From assembly GCA_947501635.1 (NCBI GenBank), contig CANMWT010000003.1:1-64000 (forward strand): a stretch of 64,000 nt of DNA, in the 5' to 3' direction. The position numbers were made by a program, and so were the translations under genes. The notes beneath the pieces are model-generated. The model was not told where the DNA came from and searched no databases. It worked only from the letters and a program-made list of their open reading frames with translations. Source of the DNA: an uncultured Roseobacter sp. (GTDB taxonomy: Bacteria; Pseudomonadota; Alphaproteobacteria; Rhodobacterales; Rhodobacteraceae). Of this stretch, positions 27,004-36,660 are shown piece by piece. How positions within the stretch are numbered: the first letter of the stretch is position 1; every line of letters starts with the position of its first letter.

Positions 27004-28224
27004 ATGCAGCTTATGAAAAAACTGACAGCGCCTCTGTTGATCGCGGGAATGCTACTTTTCGGCGGACCGCTGACCGCACAAGGGCTGTTCAGCCCGGTTG
27101 TAATCGTAAATGATTCAGTCATCACTGCCTTTGAAGTCGAACAAAGACAGCAGTTTCTCACGCTGTTGAACGCCCCCCGTTCAAGCCGCGACGCAGTCGT
27201 GGAAGAATTGATCGATGAAAGGCTACGCGCCACGGTGGTAAACTCGGTCGGGCTGGACCTGTCTGAAGAGGCCTTGCAGGCGGGGATGGAAGAGTTTGCC
27301 GCGCGGGTCAATCTGTCTGCTGAAGAGTTCATCGTCGTGTTGGAAGAAAACGGGGTGGCCAAGGAAACCTTTCAGGACTTCGTACGGGTTGGTGTCGCCT
27401 GGCGTGAGTACATCGGCGCAAGGTTCGGCCCGCGACTGGAAGTGACGGAAGAAGAGATCGACCAGGCTTTGGGCAGCAGCACCGGCTCCACCGATATTCG
27501 TGTTCTGGTGTCGGAGATCATCATTCCAGCGCCCGCGGAAAGGCTGGCCGAAGTGGAAGAGATTGCCACCCTGATTGCCGCCTCCACCTCTGAAGCGGAA
27601 TTCTCGGAATATGCGCGGCAGTATTCGGCGACAGCGACACGGGATCAGGGCGGACGCCTTGGCTGGCAGTCGCTAAGCAACCTGCCGCCGGTGCTGCGCC
27701 CATTGCTTTTGGGTCTTGCACCGGGTGAAGTCACAGACCCGATCCCCATTCCGAATGCTGTTGCGTTGTTCCAGTTGCGTGACATTCAGGAAGCCGGAAC
27801 GCAGCCCGAGGAATTCGCCGCAATCGATTATGCCATCTACTACATTCCCGGCGGCCGCAGCGAAGCGGGACTGAATGCTGCGCGCAAGGTCCGCAGTGAA
27901 ATCGACAGATGCGACGATCTTTACGGCGTGGCGCAGGGGCAGCCGCCGGAAACGCTTGAGCGCGGCAGCCGACCACCTGCGGAGATACCGGCCGATGTGG
28001 CACTGGAACTCAGCAAGCTTGACCCCGGCGAGACATCAACAGCGCTGACGCGTAACAACGGCGAGACGCTGGTATTTTTGATGCTCTGCGGCCGAACGGC
28101 TGTGGCAAATCAGGATGTGAACCGCGATCAGGCCGCGTCTTCGCTGCGCGCGCAGCGGCTTACCGCGATTGCTGACAGTTTCCTTGAGCAGCTGCGCGCT
28201 GACGCCCGTATCGTTTTCCCGTGA
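27004..28224 (+). CDS. surA: Periplasmic chaperone / peptidyl-prolyl isomerase SurA
   Basis: A 406-residue secreted protein; ATG 27004 or 27013 both lead into the signal peptide KKLTAPLLIAGMLLFGGPLTAQG. The SurA N-terminal helical domain (about 25-150) is followed by a parvulin domain (about 160-260, IRVLVSEIIIPAP then GGRLGWQ) and a C-terminal tail. It keeps unfolded outer-membrane proteins soluble; its place right after lptD, a major client, is the conserved arrangement. Only one clear parvulin domain is visible, as in other alphaproteobacteria, against two in E. coli. Confidence 0.9.
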   Translation: MQLMKKLTAPLLIAGMLLFGGPLTAQGLFSPVVIVNDSVITAFEVEQRQQFLTLLNAPRSSRDAVVEELIDERLRATVVNSVGLDLSEEALQAGMEEFAARVNLSAEEFIVVLEENGVAKETFQDFVRVGVAWREYIGARFGPRLEVTEEEIDQALGSSTGSTDIRVLVSEIIIPAPAERLAEVEEIATLIAASTSEAEFSEYARQYSATATRDQGGRLGWQSLSNLPPVLRPLLLGLAPGEVTDPIPIPNAVALFQLRDIQEAGTQPEEFAAIDYAIYYIPGGRSEAGLNAARKVRSEIDRCDDLYGVAQGQPPETLERGSRPPAEIPADVALELSKLDPGETSTALTRNNGETLVFLMLCGRTAVANQDVNRDQAASSLRAQRLTAIADSFLEQLRADARIVFP

Positions 28225-29201
28225 CGGCCGGCACACGACCCGTTGTCATCAGTTGCGGCGAGCCTGCAGGCATCGGACCCGAGGTCGCCGCGACCGCCTG
28301 GCGCGCGCTGCGTGGCGAGGTGCCCATGGTTTGGGTCGGTGATCCTGCGCACTTGCCGCCCGACACAGCTGTCACGATCGTGAACTCTCTTGATGCCGTT
28401 TCTGAAACAGACGGGGACAGGCTGGCAGTTCTGGCGCATGACTTTGCCGCGCCCGCAGTACCGGGGCAGCCGGATCCGCGCAATGCGCGCAGCGTGATCG
28501 ATGTGATCGCGCGATGTGTGGCGCTCGTCACATGCGGAGATGCCGCCGCGCTCTGCACCGCCCCTATCCACAAAAAGGCGCTTATTGACGGTGCAGGTTT
28601 CGAATACCCAGGCCATACCGAATACCTGCAGGCCTTGGCAGGCGGGGCCGGACGGGCGGTGATGATGCTGGCCAGCGATGCTTTGCGGGTTGTACCCGCA
28701 ACCATCCACATTCCGCTGAGCGCGGTGCCAGAGGCGCTCACCCCCGATCTGCTGCGCGAAACGATTGAAATCACGGCGCGCGATTTGCGAGAGCGTTTCG
28801 GCATCAAGGCGCCACGGATCGCCGTGGCGGGTCTGAACCCGCATGCAGGTGAAGGCGGCGCGATGGGGCATGAAGAGCTGGACTGGATTGCGCCGCTGAT
28901 CGCAAAGATGACCGAAGAAGGCATTGATCTGCGCGGCCCCTTGCCCGCCGATACGATGTTTCATGCGCAGGCGAGAGCCGGATATGATGCGGCCGTGGCA
29001 ATGTATCACGATCAGGCGCTGATCCCCATAAAGACACTGGATTTCGACCGGGGCGTGAATGTCACCCTGGGTCTGCCGTTTGTGCGCACGTCTCCGGATC
29101 ATGGCACGGCATTTGACATTGCCGGCCAGGGGCGGGCCAATGCAATGAGCATGATAGAGGCATTGCGTTTGGCACATCGGATGGCGGTGGGCCGTGGGTG
29201 A
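28221..29201 (+). CDS. pdxA: 4-hydroxythreonine-4-phosphate dehydrogenase
   Basis: A 326-residue NAD-dependent enzyme of the DXP-dependent vitamin B6 pathway. GTG 28221 overlaps the surA stop (GTGA) and leads directly into VVISCGEPAGIGPE, the family start. The metal-binding histidines are visible in YPGHTEYL and in MYHDQALIP, and TSPDHGTAFDIAG gives the third. The surA-pdxA-rsmA order is conserved across proteobacteria. Confidence 0.96.
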   Translation: MTAGTRPVVISCGEPAGIGPEVAATAWRALRGEVPMVWVGDPAHLPPDTAVTIVNSLDAVSETDGDRLAVLAHDFAAPAVPGQPDPRNARSVIDVIARCVALVTCGDAAALCTAPIHKKALIDGAGFEYPGHTEYLQALAGGAGRAVMMLASDALRVVPATIHIPLSAVPEALTPDLLRETIEITARDLRERFGIKAPRIAVAGLNPHAGEGGAMGHEELDWIAPLIAKMTEEGIDLRGPLPADTMFHAQARAGYDAAVAMYHDQALIPIKTLDFDRGVNVTLGLPFVRTSPDHGTAFDIAGQGRANAMSMIEALRLAHRMAVGRG

Positions 29202-29221
29202 GGCAACGGGTAAGATTTTGT

Positions 29222-29254
29222 GCCTCCGGCGGGGATATTTCGGGACCAAAGAAA
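29222..29254 (+). repeat. Dispersed 33-bp element, copy 1
   Basis: The element begins GCCTCCGGCGGGGATATT and ends GACCAAAGAAA; 31 of 33 bases equal copy 2 at 40827-40859. This copy ends one base before the rsmA start codon, so it forms the rsmA leader. From memory, similar strings are frequent between genes in Rhodobacteraceae, but I cannot count them here. Confidence 0.75.
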
Positions 29255-29255
29255 C

Positions 29256-30098
29256 ATGAGCGCCATCGACAGTTTACCGCCTTTGCGGGACGTAATCCGC
29301 ACTCATGATTTGCAGGCGCGTAAATCCATGGGGCAGAACTTTTTGTTGGATCTTAATCTGACGGCAAAGATTGCCCGGCAGGCGGGGGACCTTTCGGGAT
29401 GCGATGTGCTTGAGGTCGGCCCGGGGCCCGGCGGGTTGACCCGCGGGTTATTGGCGGAAGGCGCGCGAAAAGTTCTGGCCATTGAAAAAGATGCCCGCTG
29501 CTTGCCGGCTTTGGCAGATATCTCGGCAGCCTACCCCGGGCGCTTGACGGTTGTGGAGGGGGATGCTTTGGCCATTGACCCTTTGACGCAGCTAAACGCA
29601 CCAGTTCGGGTTGTCGCCAACCTGCCTTACAACGTGGGTACCGAGCTATTGGTGCGGTGGTTGACGCCAGCGGTCTGGCCCCCATTCTGGGAAAGTCTGA
29701 CGTTGATGTTCCAGCGCGAAGTAGCGGAACGGATTGTAGCACGGCCCGGAAGCAAGGCCTATGGCCGGTTGTCGATTTTGGCCCAGTGGCGGACAGAGGC
29801 GCGCATTGTTATGCAACTGCCACCCGAAGCTTTCACGCCGCCGCCGAAGGTTGCAAGCAGTGTGGTGCATTTGACCGCCCTGCCCGAGCCACGCTATCCG
29901 GCGGACCCGCAGGTATTGAGCAAGCTTGTTGCAGCGGCGTTCAACCAGAGACGCAAGATGTTGAGGTCGGCGCTTAAAGGGGTGGCGCCCGATATCGAAG
30001 GCGCGTTGCGCATGGCAGGGCTGCACGCAACAGATCGGGCTGAACAGATATCGCTTGAAGGCTTTTGCGCCCTTGCACGCGTGATCGCAGAGCGCTGA
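29256..30098 (+). CDS. rsmA: 16S rRNA (adenine1518-N6,N6/adenine1519-N6,N6)-dimethyltransferase
   Basis: A 280-residue enzyme (KsgA) that dimethylates two adjacent adenines near the 3' end of 16S rRNA. Motifs: [17 protein letters not shown] at the start, SAM-binding [14 protein letters not shown] near residue 56 and catalytic NLPYNV near 120. ATG 29256 is chosen over 29220 because the longer form would translate the dispersed repeat. It ends the lptF-to-rsmA run and meets the DUF4167 gene tail to tail five bases away. Confidence 0.96.
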   Translation: MSAIDSLPPLRDVIRTHDLQARKSMGQNFLLDLNLTAKIARQAGDLSGCDVLEVGPGPGGLTRGLLAEGARKVLAIEKDARCLPALADISAAYPGRLTVVEGDALAIDPLTQLNAPVRVVANLPYNVGTELLVRWLTPAVWPPFWESLTLMFQREVAERIVARPGSKAYGRLSILAQWRTEARIVMQLPPEAFTPPPKVASSVVHLTALPEPRYPADPQVLSKLVAAAFNQRRKMLRSALKGVAPDIEGALRMAGLHATDRAEQISLEGFCALARVIAER

Positions 30099-30103
30099 CG
30101 GCC

Positions 30104-30667
30104 TTATTCGGCAGCTTTTGGCGCGTCGTCTGTGGGCTCGGGCGCGGCAGCCGCCTCACCGCCTGCTTCGTCCGCGCCGGGTTGGCCTTTGTTCTGGCGG
30201 GGCTTGCGGCGCGGGTTGCGCTTGGGCTTGGGCTGACTTTCGGGTGTGTCGACCAGTCCATTGTCACCGTCGTCATCCGTACCAGCCGCAGGCGCGGCAC
30301 TCTCGGTTGAGACCTGTGCGGCCTCGCGTTCCTGACGCTCTGCGCGTTCGCGGTCGCGTTCTGCCTGACGTTCGCGGTTCTGGCGCTCCTGTTCTTCGCG
30401 GCGCTGGTCGATTTCGCGCTGCGCCTCGCTGAGCAGGCGGGTGTAATGTTCGGCGTGTTGCTGGAAGTTCTCGGCGGCGACACGGTCATTGCCCAGATGC
30501 GCATCGCGCGCAAGCTGGTTATATTTCTCGATGATCTGTTGCGGTGTGCCGCGCACTTTGCCTTCCGGGCCAGAGCTGTCGAAGACCCGGTTAATGACGT
30601 TGCCGCCCTGATTATTGGACCTGTTGCGGTTTCCCTTCGAACGGGACCGTGATCTCGATGATTTCAT
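30104..30667 (-). CDS. DUF4167 domain protein
   Basis: A 187-residue, highly charged protein. It begins with a Arg/Ser/Asn-rich basic stretch (MKSSRSRSRSKGNRNRSNNQ), then the conserved DUF4167 block with VINRVFDSSGPEGKVRGTPQ and IIEKYNQLARDAHLGNDRVA (about 25-75), a Glu/Arg coiled coil (about 80-125) and a disordered acidic tail. It is a conserved alphaproteobacterial protein; the basic head suggests nucleic-acid or ribosome contact, and its neighbourhood with prmC-prfA supports a link to translation, but no function is established. Confidence 0.88.
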   Translation of the reverse strand: MKSSRSRSRSKGNRNRSNNQGGNVINRVFDSSGPEGKVRGTPQQIIEKYNQLARDAHLGNDRVAAENFQQHAEHYTRLLSEAQREIDQRREEQERQNRERQAERDRERAERQEREAAQVSTESAAPAAGTDDDGDNGLVDTPESQPKPKRNPRRKPRQNKGQPGADEAGGEAAAAPEPTDDAPKAAE

Positions 30668-30887
30668 GAAGCTTGCTCAGCCTTCGTGCTGTTAATCGTA
30701 AATCCGGATGTAAGGTCAGTCTCAGCCAATCCGGTGGTTCGACATGTTGGGCTTAACGCCGCGCGGGACCGCATAAGAGCATCCACCGCTGCAACACTCT
30801 TGAATAAACACGCTGCGGCCATCGCTGCAAGAGAAAAACTGGCATTTCGGATCGTTTTAGGTGTTTTACTGCAAAAATCGGTGAAGA

Positions 30888-31721
30888 TTACCCCGGTTTA
30901 GATGCTGCAACCACACGGTCGCGGCCGCCCAGATCAGGGAGAATCGCAATATCACCCCAGCCTTGAGAGGCAAATATCTCTTGCACCGCGTCAGCCTGTT
31001 TCCAGCCGATTTCGACCAGCACCCTGCCCTGCGCACTTAGATATCCTTGTGCCTCTGCGGCAATGGTGCGGTAGGCCGACAGCCCGTCCGCCTCATCGGT
31101 CAGAGCGGCGCGCGGTTCGTAGTCGCGCACCTCAGGTTGAACATCACGCATTTCGTCGCGCGCGAGGTATGGCGGGTTCGCGACAATAAGGTCAAAGCGC
31201 CCGTCGACTTTGTCAAACCAATCAGACTGCAGGATGGAGGCGCGATCGGCAACATCGTGCAACACGGCATTGGCGCTGGCCTGCAGGCAAGCGGTGGTGC
31301 TGATATCGACACCAACCCCGACGGCTTCAGGGCGTTCTGCCAGCAGCGTGACAAGGATACAGCCAGATCCTATCCCCAGATCCAGCACTGTTTCAAAAGG
31401 GACAGACAGGGCAGCCTCGACAAGGCTTTCGGTTTCCGGACGCGGATCAAGCACCTGCTGAGAGATATCAAAGCGCCGGCCATAAAACTCACGTGTGCCG
31501 ATCAGTTGCGAGACCGGCACGCGCACGGCACGCAAGGCCACCAGATGGTCATAGCGTTCTGCAATGTCATCTGCGATATCTTCAGGCGCAATAAGTGTCA
31601 CCCGTGCCGCATCGACCTGAGCTGCGTGCGCGAGCAAGACCCGGGCATCCCGCGCTGGGTCCGGCACACCTGCCGCCCTGAGGCGCGCCATTGCCGCGAC
31701 CATGGCTTCGGCGGCCGTCAC
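30888..31721 (-). CDS. prmC: Release factor glutamine methyltransferase
   Basis: A 277-residue SAM enzyme that methylates the Gln of the GGQ motif in release factors, raising termination efficiency. The N-terminal helical domain is followed by [11 protein letters not shown] (SAM binding) and the catalytic NPPY in [12 protein letters not shown] near residue 182. GTG 31721 overlaps the prfA stop (GTGA), so enzyme and substrate are made from one message. About 220 bases without a clear gene separate it from DUF4167 downstream. Confidence 0.96.
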   Translation of the reverse strand: MTAAEAMVAAMARLRAAGVPDPARDARVLLAHAAQVDAARVTLIAPEDIADDIAERYDHLVALRAVRVPVSQLIGTREFYGRRFDISQQVLDPRPETESLVEAALSVPFETVLDLGIGSGCILVTLLAERPEAVGVGVDISTTACLQASANAVLHDVADRASILQSDWFDKVDGRFDLIVANPPYLARDEMRDVQPEVRDYEPRAALTDEADGLSAYRTIAAEAQGYLSAQGRVLVEIGWKQADAVQEIFASQGWGDIAILPDLGGRDRVVAASKPG

Positions 31722-32773
31722 TGGCCCATCTCCACCAGTTGCCGTGCCTGCGCATCTGCCGTCAGGGCATCCACGATTTCGTCCAGATCGCCCTGCAGGA
31801 TCGCATCAAGTCGGTACAGCGTGAGGTTGATGCGGTGATCCGTCATCCGCCCCTGCGGAAAGTTATAGGTGCGGATCCGCTCGGATCTGTCGCCTGACCC
31901 GACCTGTGCGGCGCGGTCAGCGGAACGTTCGCTGTCGACGCGGCTGCGCTCAAGGTCATAAAGCCGGGCTTTGAGCACCTGCATTGCAATCTCGCGGTTG
32001 CGGTGCTGCGACTTTTCCGAACTGGTCACAACCAGACCTGTGGGCACATGCGTAATGCGCACAGCAGAATCCGTCGTGTTGACGTGCTGTCCACCAGCCC
32101 CCGATGAGCGCATGGTATCAATGCGCAAATCCCCGGGATCGATCTGGATGTCCACATCCTCCGCTTCGGGTAAAACGGCAACCGTTGCGGCAGACGTGTG
32201 GATGCGGCCTCCGCTTTCTGTCGACGGTACCCGTTGCACGCGGTGTACACCGCTTTCGAACTTGAGCCGCGCAAAGACGTCTTGCCCTTTCACATGTGCG
32301 ACGACTTCCTTGATCCCGCCAAGCTCCGTCTCCTGCAATTCTATCAGCTCCATTTTCCAGCCCTTCGCCTCGGCGTAGCGCTGGTACATCCGCAGAAGAT
32401 CAGCGGCAAATAGTGCTGCCTCGTCGCCGCCTGTGCCTGGCCGGATCTCTAACATCGCAGGTTTGGCGTCTGCTTTGTCCTTGGGCAAAAGCGCCAGTTG
32501 AAGGGCCGCTTCCGCGTCGGGCAAAGCGGCCTTGATGCGCGGCACCTCCTCTTCCGCGAGTGGCGCCATATCCGGGTCTGCCAGCATATCCTGCGCCTCA
32601 TCCAGATCGCTAAGAAGTTGCTGATAGGCCTCGATCTGCTCGACCACGGGCCGCAGGTCAGAGTATTCCTTGGCAAGTGTCGCGATGTCTGCAGATGCGT
32701 CGCCAGCGGCCATTGCGGCCTCCAGATATTGGAACCGTTCGGTAATCTGTCTGAGTCTTTCACGTGGGATCAT
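31718..32773 (-). CDS. prfA: Peptide chain release factor 1
   Basis: A 351-residue factor that reads UAA and UAG stop codons. The GGQ hydrolysis motif is in [20 protein letters not shown] (near residue 228), and the codon-recognition PxT-type region lies before it. ATG 32773 is followed by [13 protein letters not shown], a normal RF1 start. It is the first gene of prfA-prmC and diverges from the small secreted protein at 32837. Confidence 0.96.
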   Translation of the reverse strand: MIPRERLRQITERFQYLEAAMAAGDASADIATLAKEYSDLRPVVEQIEAYQQLLSDLDEAQDMLADPDMAPLAEEEVPRIKAALPDAEAALQLALLPKDKADAKPAMLEIRPGTGGDEAALFAADLLRMYQRYAEAKGWKMELIELQETELGGIKEVVAHVKGQDVFARLKFESGVHRVQRVPSTESGGRIHTSAATVAVLPEAEDVDIQIDPGDLRIDTMRSSGAGGQHVNTTDSAVRITHVPTGLVVTSSEKSQHRNREIAMQVLKARLYDLERSRVDSERSADRAAQVGSGDRSERIRTYNFPQGRMTDHRINLTLYRLDAILQGDLDEIVDALTADAQARQLVEMGQ

Positions 32774-32836
32774 TTACACCCCATCCGATATTGAAAGCCG
32801 TTGGTCAAGGCTGCAATCCATGCTATAATTCTGCTC

Positions 32837-33124
32837 ATGATACGCTTAATTTTTGCCTTTGTCTTGAGCGCGGTGCCGGCCTTTGCCGACATCACATATC
32901 CCAGTGGGAAAACTGTCGATTGCTACTGCACGGACAGGTCTGGTGCACGTATCGAGTTGGGCCAGACAATCTGCATGCAAGTAGATGGCCGGATGTTTAT
33001 GGCTCAGTGTCAGATGTCGCTGAATGTGCCGATGTGGCGCGAGGTGGAACAGGGTTGTCTGTCCTCGTCACTGGACGGCAGCGATCAGCCGCTCCAATCG
33101 ACTGCGGTTGACACCCATATCTGA
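32837..33124 (+). CDS. Small secreted cysteine-containing protein
   Basis: Unrecognised 95-residue protein. ATG 32837 opens into a signal peptide, MIRLIFAFVLSAVPAFADI, so the mature part of about 78 residues should be periplasmic. The mature part has five cysteines, including VDCYCTD and QTICMQ, suggesting disulfides. Its last 57 bases overlap the end of the DUF1499 gene on the other strand. It lies alone in its direction. Confidence 0.65.
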   Translation: MIRLIFAFVLSAVPAFADITYPSGKTVDCYCTDRSGARIELGQTICMQVDGRMFMAQCQMSLNVPMWREVEQGCLSSSLDGSDQPLQSTAVDTHI

Positions 33125-33463
33125 CGTACCGAAGCGCAATCGGGCAAACATCCTTATCTCTTCGCCGACAAGCTCGATCGTTGTGAGGTCGGGAAACCCA
33201 AACAGAAGCGACCGCGTCACGTAGGTGATACGCCCTTCAGCAACCGAGCCGGCAAGCACAGTGGTGCGTGCAAGCGCACGCGCCGCCTGATCCAGTGCTT
33301 TTAGCGTTGTTTCGTCGCCCTTGATAACGCGCACGGCACCGCCGGTTCGGTCTTCATCCGCTATGGCATCGACGGCCACGTGCCATCTTGCAGGATCAAG
33401 TGGTGCCACGCGCACGTAGGCCATGCCCAAAAGCACCGCAAAGATCAGAACCGATCCGAACAT
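33068..33463 (-). CDS. DUF1499 family protein
   Basis: A 131-residue protein. ATG 33463 is chosen for AGAGGAG six bases upstream; the frame could begin at 33481. An N-terminal hydrophobic anchor (MFGSVLIFAVLLGMAYV) is followed by a DUF1499 domain with ITYVTRSLLFGFPDL and EIRMFARLRFGTSDMGVNRS, the conserved C-terminal block with R-x-G-x-x-D-x-G-x-N-R. Function unknown. It lies 43 bases downstream of the ureohydrolase operon in the same direction and may be part of it. Confidence 0.8.
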   Translation of the reverse strand: MFGSVLIFAVLLGMAYVRVAPLDPARWHVAVDAIADEDRTGGAVRVIKGDETTLKALDQAARALARTTVLAGSVAEGRITYVTRSLLFGFPDLTTIELVGEEIRMFARLRFGTSDMGVNRSRLERLIAAVQ

Positions 33464-33505
33464 TTTCGCTCCTCTTACCATGTCAAAACACTCCGCCCCA
33501 CCAGA

Positions 33506-34456
33506 TCAGCGATAGGCGACACCGGGCAGCACACACAGTAGCTCGAACAGAATATTGGCGCCTGTAAGAGCAGTGTTGCCGGTGGTGTCGTATGGCGGGG
33601 AGACCTCGACCAGATCGCAGCCAACGATATTGAGCCCCTTGAGCGCACGGATCAACTCCATCGCCTGAGGTGTTGTCAGCCCGCCGATCTCGGGCGTGCC
33701 GGTGCCTGGCGCAAAGGCAGGATCCAAGCTGTCGATGTCATAGGTTACGTAGACCGGCGCATCCGGCCCGATATCGCGGCGGATTTCGGCCCCAAGGGCG
33801 GACAGGCTGCGGTGCCAGAGGTCCTGTGCGGGGAACTGCTGAAAGCCCCAGCCCTGCGCTTCGGTAAAGTCTTCGGCCGTGTAGCCGGTGCCGCGCAGCC
33901 CGACCTGATAGGTCTTGTCGGGAACGATCAGCCCCTCTTCGTAAGCGCGGCGAAAGACGGTGCCGTGGGTTTCCTTCTCGCCGAACATCTCTTCGTTTAC
34001 GTCGGCATGCGCATCCACATGCACCAGCGCCACGGGGCCGTGCCGCTTGTGCATGGCCCGCAGGATCGGCAGCGTAATCGAATGATCCCCACCAATCGCA
34101 AGGGGCATCGCGTCATAGTTCAGGATGGCGTTATAGCTTGCTTCAATGATTTTCAGACTTTTGGCCAGTGAGAAGGTGTTGATCGCAAGATCGCCAATAT
34201 CGGCGACTTGCAGACTGTCAAACGGTGCCGCCCCTGTGCCCATGTGATAGGGCCGTATCATCGCGCTTTGCGCGCGCACTTCCTTCGGTCCAAAACGGGT
34301 GCCGGAGCGCCAGGAGGTACCGATGTCCATCGGAATACCAAGCACTGCCACATCCAGCCCTTTGAGGTCATTGACCACGGGCAGCCGCATAAAACTGTTA
34401 GGCCCCGAAAAACGGGCCAAATCATTGCCGCTGATGGGTTGGTTTTTCTGCGTCAT
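33506..34456 (-). CDS. Ureohydrolase, guanidinobutyrase-like (GbuA/GpuA group)
   Basis: A 316-residue dimanganese enzyme of the arginase/agmatinase superfamily. Metal ligands are visible in GGDHSI, VHVDAHADV and TYDIDSLDPAFAPGTGTPE. The overall sequence, for example DIGTSWRSGTRFGPKEVRAQ and MIRPYHMGTGAAPFDSL, resembles Pseudomonas GbuA and GpuA, which release urea from 4-guanidinobutyrate or 3-guanidinopropionate, more than classical SpeB. It overlaps the preceding ureohydrolase by four bases (ATGA). Substrate assignment is an inference from remembered similarity. Confidence 0.85.
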   Translation of the reverse strand: MTQKNQPISGNDLARFSGPNSFMRLPVVNDLKGLDVAVLGIPMDIGTSWRSGTRFGPKEVRAQSAMIRPYHMGTGAAPFDSLQVADIGDLAINTFSLAKSLKIIEASYNAILNYDAMPLAIGGDHSITLPILRAMHKRHGPVALVHVDAHADVNEEMFGEKETHGTVFRRAYEEGLIVPDKTYQVGLRGTGYTAEDFTEAQGWGFQQFPAQDLWHRSLSALGAEIRRDIGPDAPVYVTYDIDSLDPAFAPGTGTPEIGGLTTPQAMELIRALKGLNIVGCDLVEVSPPYDTTGNTALTGANILFELLCVLPGVAYR

Positions 34457-35424
34457 GCCGAGCCTCCGCGCAATCGCCAGCCGATCAGGCTCAACAGTTC
34501 GGTTGCGACGTGGGCACCGGCAATCGCCGTCGCACCCGTTGTGTCGAATGGTGGAGAAACCTCGACGATATCACCACCGACAATATTGATGCCCGCAAGA
34601 TCGCGCAGCATGATCGCCACTTGCGCTGAGGTCAGCCCGCCCCAAACCGGCGTGCCGGTTCCGGGTGCATAGGCCGGATCCAGCGCGTCGATATCGAACG
34701 TCAGGTACACAGGTCGGTCGCCCAAAACGGATTTGATTTTGGCAACCGCCGCCTCCGGCCCCTTTGTATGCACCTCGCGCGCGTCGATCGTCGTCACACC
34801 CATCGGGTCCGTATTCGTTGTACGGATACCCACCTGAACCGAATGCGCGGCATCCACGATCCCACTTTTGATCGCCTTATAGACGAATGTGCCATGATCG
34901 ATCCGATCGAAATCATCGTCCGGCCAACTGTCGGAATGCGCGTCGAACTGCAACAAGCTCAGCGGACCGTGCGTTTCGGCATAGGCTTGCAGCACGGGAA
35001 AGGTGACGTAATGGTCGCCGCCAAGCACCACGGTCGGAACGCCCGCCGCCAGAATACCACCGATATGCGCTCGCGCGGCCTCCGGAAAGCTCGCGGTATT
35101 GCCATAGTCAAAGGCCACATCTCCGTAATCGGCAATCGCAAACTCGCTTAGCACGTCAAAGGGCCAGCCGTAGGGCGGATCACAGGGTTGCAACGCGCTG
35201 GCTTCACGGATCGCACGCGGACCCAGCCGGGTACCGGGGCGATTTGTAACCGCCTGATCGAATGGCATACCTGTAACAGCAATATCAACGCCGGTAAGGT
35301 CCTTGGTGTATTTGCGTCGCAGGAAAGACGGCGCGCCACCAAAGACATTCTCAAAACTGTGGCCCTTCATATCCTCGCGGGTAAAGGCATGATCGACCTC
35401 GTTCTTGGCATCTTCCAACCCCAT
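34453..35424 (-). CDS. speB: Agmatinase-like ureohydrolase (SpeB group)
   Basis: A 323-residue ureohydrolase clearly different from its neighbour. Metal-binding motifs are GGDHYVTFP, LLQFDAHSDSW and TFDIDALDPAYAPGTGTP. The likely reaction is agmatine to putrescine plus urea, supplying polyamines or using agmatine as nitrogen source. It is the middle gene of a three-gene operon: three bases after the M20 amidohydrolase and overlapping the GbuA-like gene. No arginine decarboxylase is nearby, so agmatine may be imported or another guanidino compound may be the substrate. Confidence 0.85.
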   Translation of the reverse strand: MGLEDAKNEVDHAFTREDMKGHSFENVFGGAPSFLRRKYTKDLTGVDIAVTGMPFDQAVTNRPGTRLGPRAIREASALQPCDPPYGWPFDVLSEFAIADYGDVAFDYGNTASFPEAARAHIGGILAAGVPTVVLGGDHYVTFPVLQAYAETHGPLSLLQFDAHSDSWPDDDFDRIDHGTFVYKAIKSGIVDAAHSVQVGIRTTNTDPMGVTTIDAREVHTKGPEAAVAKIKSVLGDRPVYLTFDIDALDPAYAPGTGTPVWGGLTSAQVAIMLRDLAGINIVGGDIVEVSPPFDTTGATAIAGAHVATELLSLIGWRLRGGSA

Positions 35425-35427
35425 GCG

Positions 35428-36597
35428 TCAGCTTCCCGCAACAGGCTGTGCGCGCTCAACCAGACGCACGAAAAAAGACGCTCCGATCGGACCGATTTCA
35501 TCATTGAAGTTGTACTGCGGGTGATGGCACCCGGGGCTTTCGCCCTGCCCAAGCTTCAGGTAGGCACCCGGTCGGCTCTCCAGCATGTAAGAGAAATCTT
35601 CGGCCCCCATGGCTGGCGGCGTGTTGGTGTCAACCGCGGCCTCTCCGGCGATCTCGCGCGCGACTTCTGCGGCAAAGTCCGCCTCGGCCGGGTGATTGAT
35701 GGTGGGCGGGTACCCGTATTTGTAGTCAAGCCGCGCCTCTACCCCAAAAGAGGCAGCCTGCCCGGCAATGATCTCTTCCATCCGACGCACAGCCATCGCC
35801 TGAACTTTCTTATCAAAAGTCCGCACAGTGCCCGTAAGGGTGCAACTTTCGGGAATGACATTATGCGCCGAACCCGAATGGATTTGCGTGACCGAAATCA
35901 CAAGCAGCTCAAGCGGGTCATTGTTCCGACTGACAATGCTTTGCAAAGCCTGCACGGTCGCGCAGCCTGCAAGCACCGGATCAACGCAGGACTGCGGACG
36001 TGCCGCATGCCCCCCAACCCCGGTGATGTGGATCGTGAACTCATCCGCGGCAGCCATGATGGCGCCCGGATTGATGTTGAACGTGCCAAAGTCATCGGTT
36101 GGGGAATTGTGCAGGGCATAAACCTGACCAATATCGAAGCGTTCCATGATGCCCTCTTTGACCATCTGTTCGCCGCCGCCACCGTCTTCTTCATCGGGCT
36201 GGAAAATCAACGCAACGCGGCCCGAGAAGTTTCGCGTCTCGGCCAGGTATTTCGCCGCGCCCAGCAACATGGCGGTATGCCCGTCATGGCCGCAGGCATG
36301 CATCTTGCCCGGATGTGTCGAGGCGTATTCAAGGTCGGCCGTCTCATCCATCGGCAGCGCATCCATATCCGCCCTGAGCCCGATCGTTGGGCCGTCCCCG
36401 CGGCCATTGATGATTGCGACGATCCCCGTTTTGGCAATGCCATCGTGCAATTCATCCACACCGAACTCGCGTAACCGTTCCGCCACGAAAGCCTGCGTCT
36501 TGTGACACTCCAGCCCAAGTTCGGGAATGGAATGCAAATGCTGACGCCACGCCATGATCTCATCGCTCATATCCGCAATTCTGTTTACGACCGGCAT
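35428..36597 (-). CDS. M20 family amidohydrolase (hippurate hydrolase-like)
   Basis: A 389-residue zinc amidohydrolase. Metal ligands and catalytic residues lie in HACGHDGHTAMLLGAAK (near residue 100), FQPDEEDGGGGEQM (near 130) and the C-terminal MGAEDFSYML. Enzymes of this group split N-acyl amino acids or similar amides. ATG 36597 has GAGGAG nine bases upstream. It is the first gene of the operon with two ureohydrolases, which suggests it handles an amide-linked precursor or product of a guanidino compound, but this is a guess. Confidence 0.88.
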   Translation of the reverse strand: MPVVNRIADMSDEIMAWRQHLHSIPELGLECHKTQAFVAERLREFGVDELHDGIAKTGIVAIINGRGDGPTIGLRADMDALPMDETADLEYASTHPGKMHACGHDGHTAMLLGAAKYLAETRNFSGRVALIFQPDEEDGGGGEQMVKEGIMERFDIGQVYALHNSPTDDFGTFNINPGAIMAAADEFTIHITGVGGHAARPQSCVDPVLAGCATVQALQSIVSRNNDPLELLVISVTQIHSGSAHNVIPESCTLTGTVRTFDKKVQAMAVRRMEEIIAGQAASFGVEARLDYKYGYPPTINHPAEADFAAEVAREIAGEAAVDTNTPPAMGAEDFSYMLESRPGAYLKLGQGESPGCHHPQYNFNDEIGPIGASFFVRLVERAQPVAGS

Positions 36598-36660
36598 GCT
36601 ATGGACTCCTCGCCTTTTTGTTTGTCAGGTGCATCTGACACCGAAGGAGGACCCTCTGCA

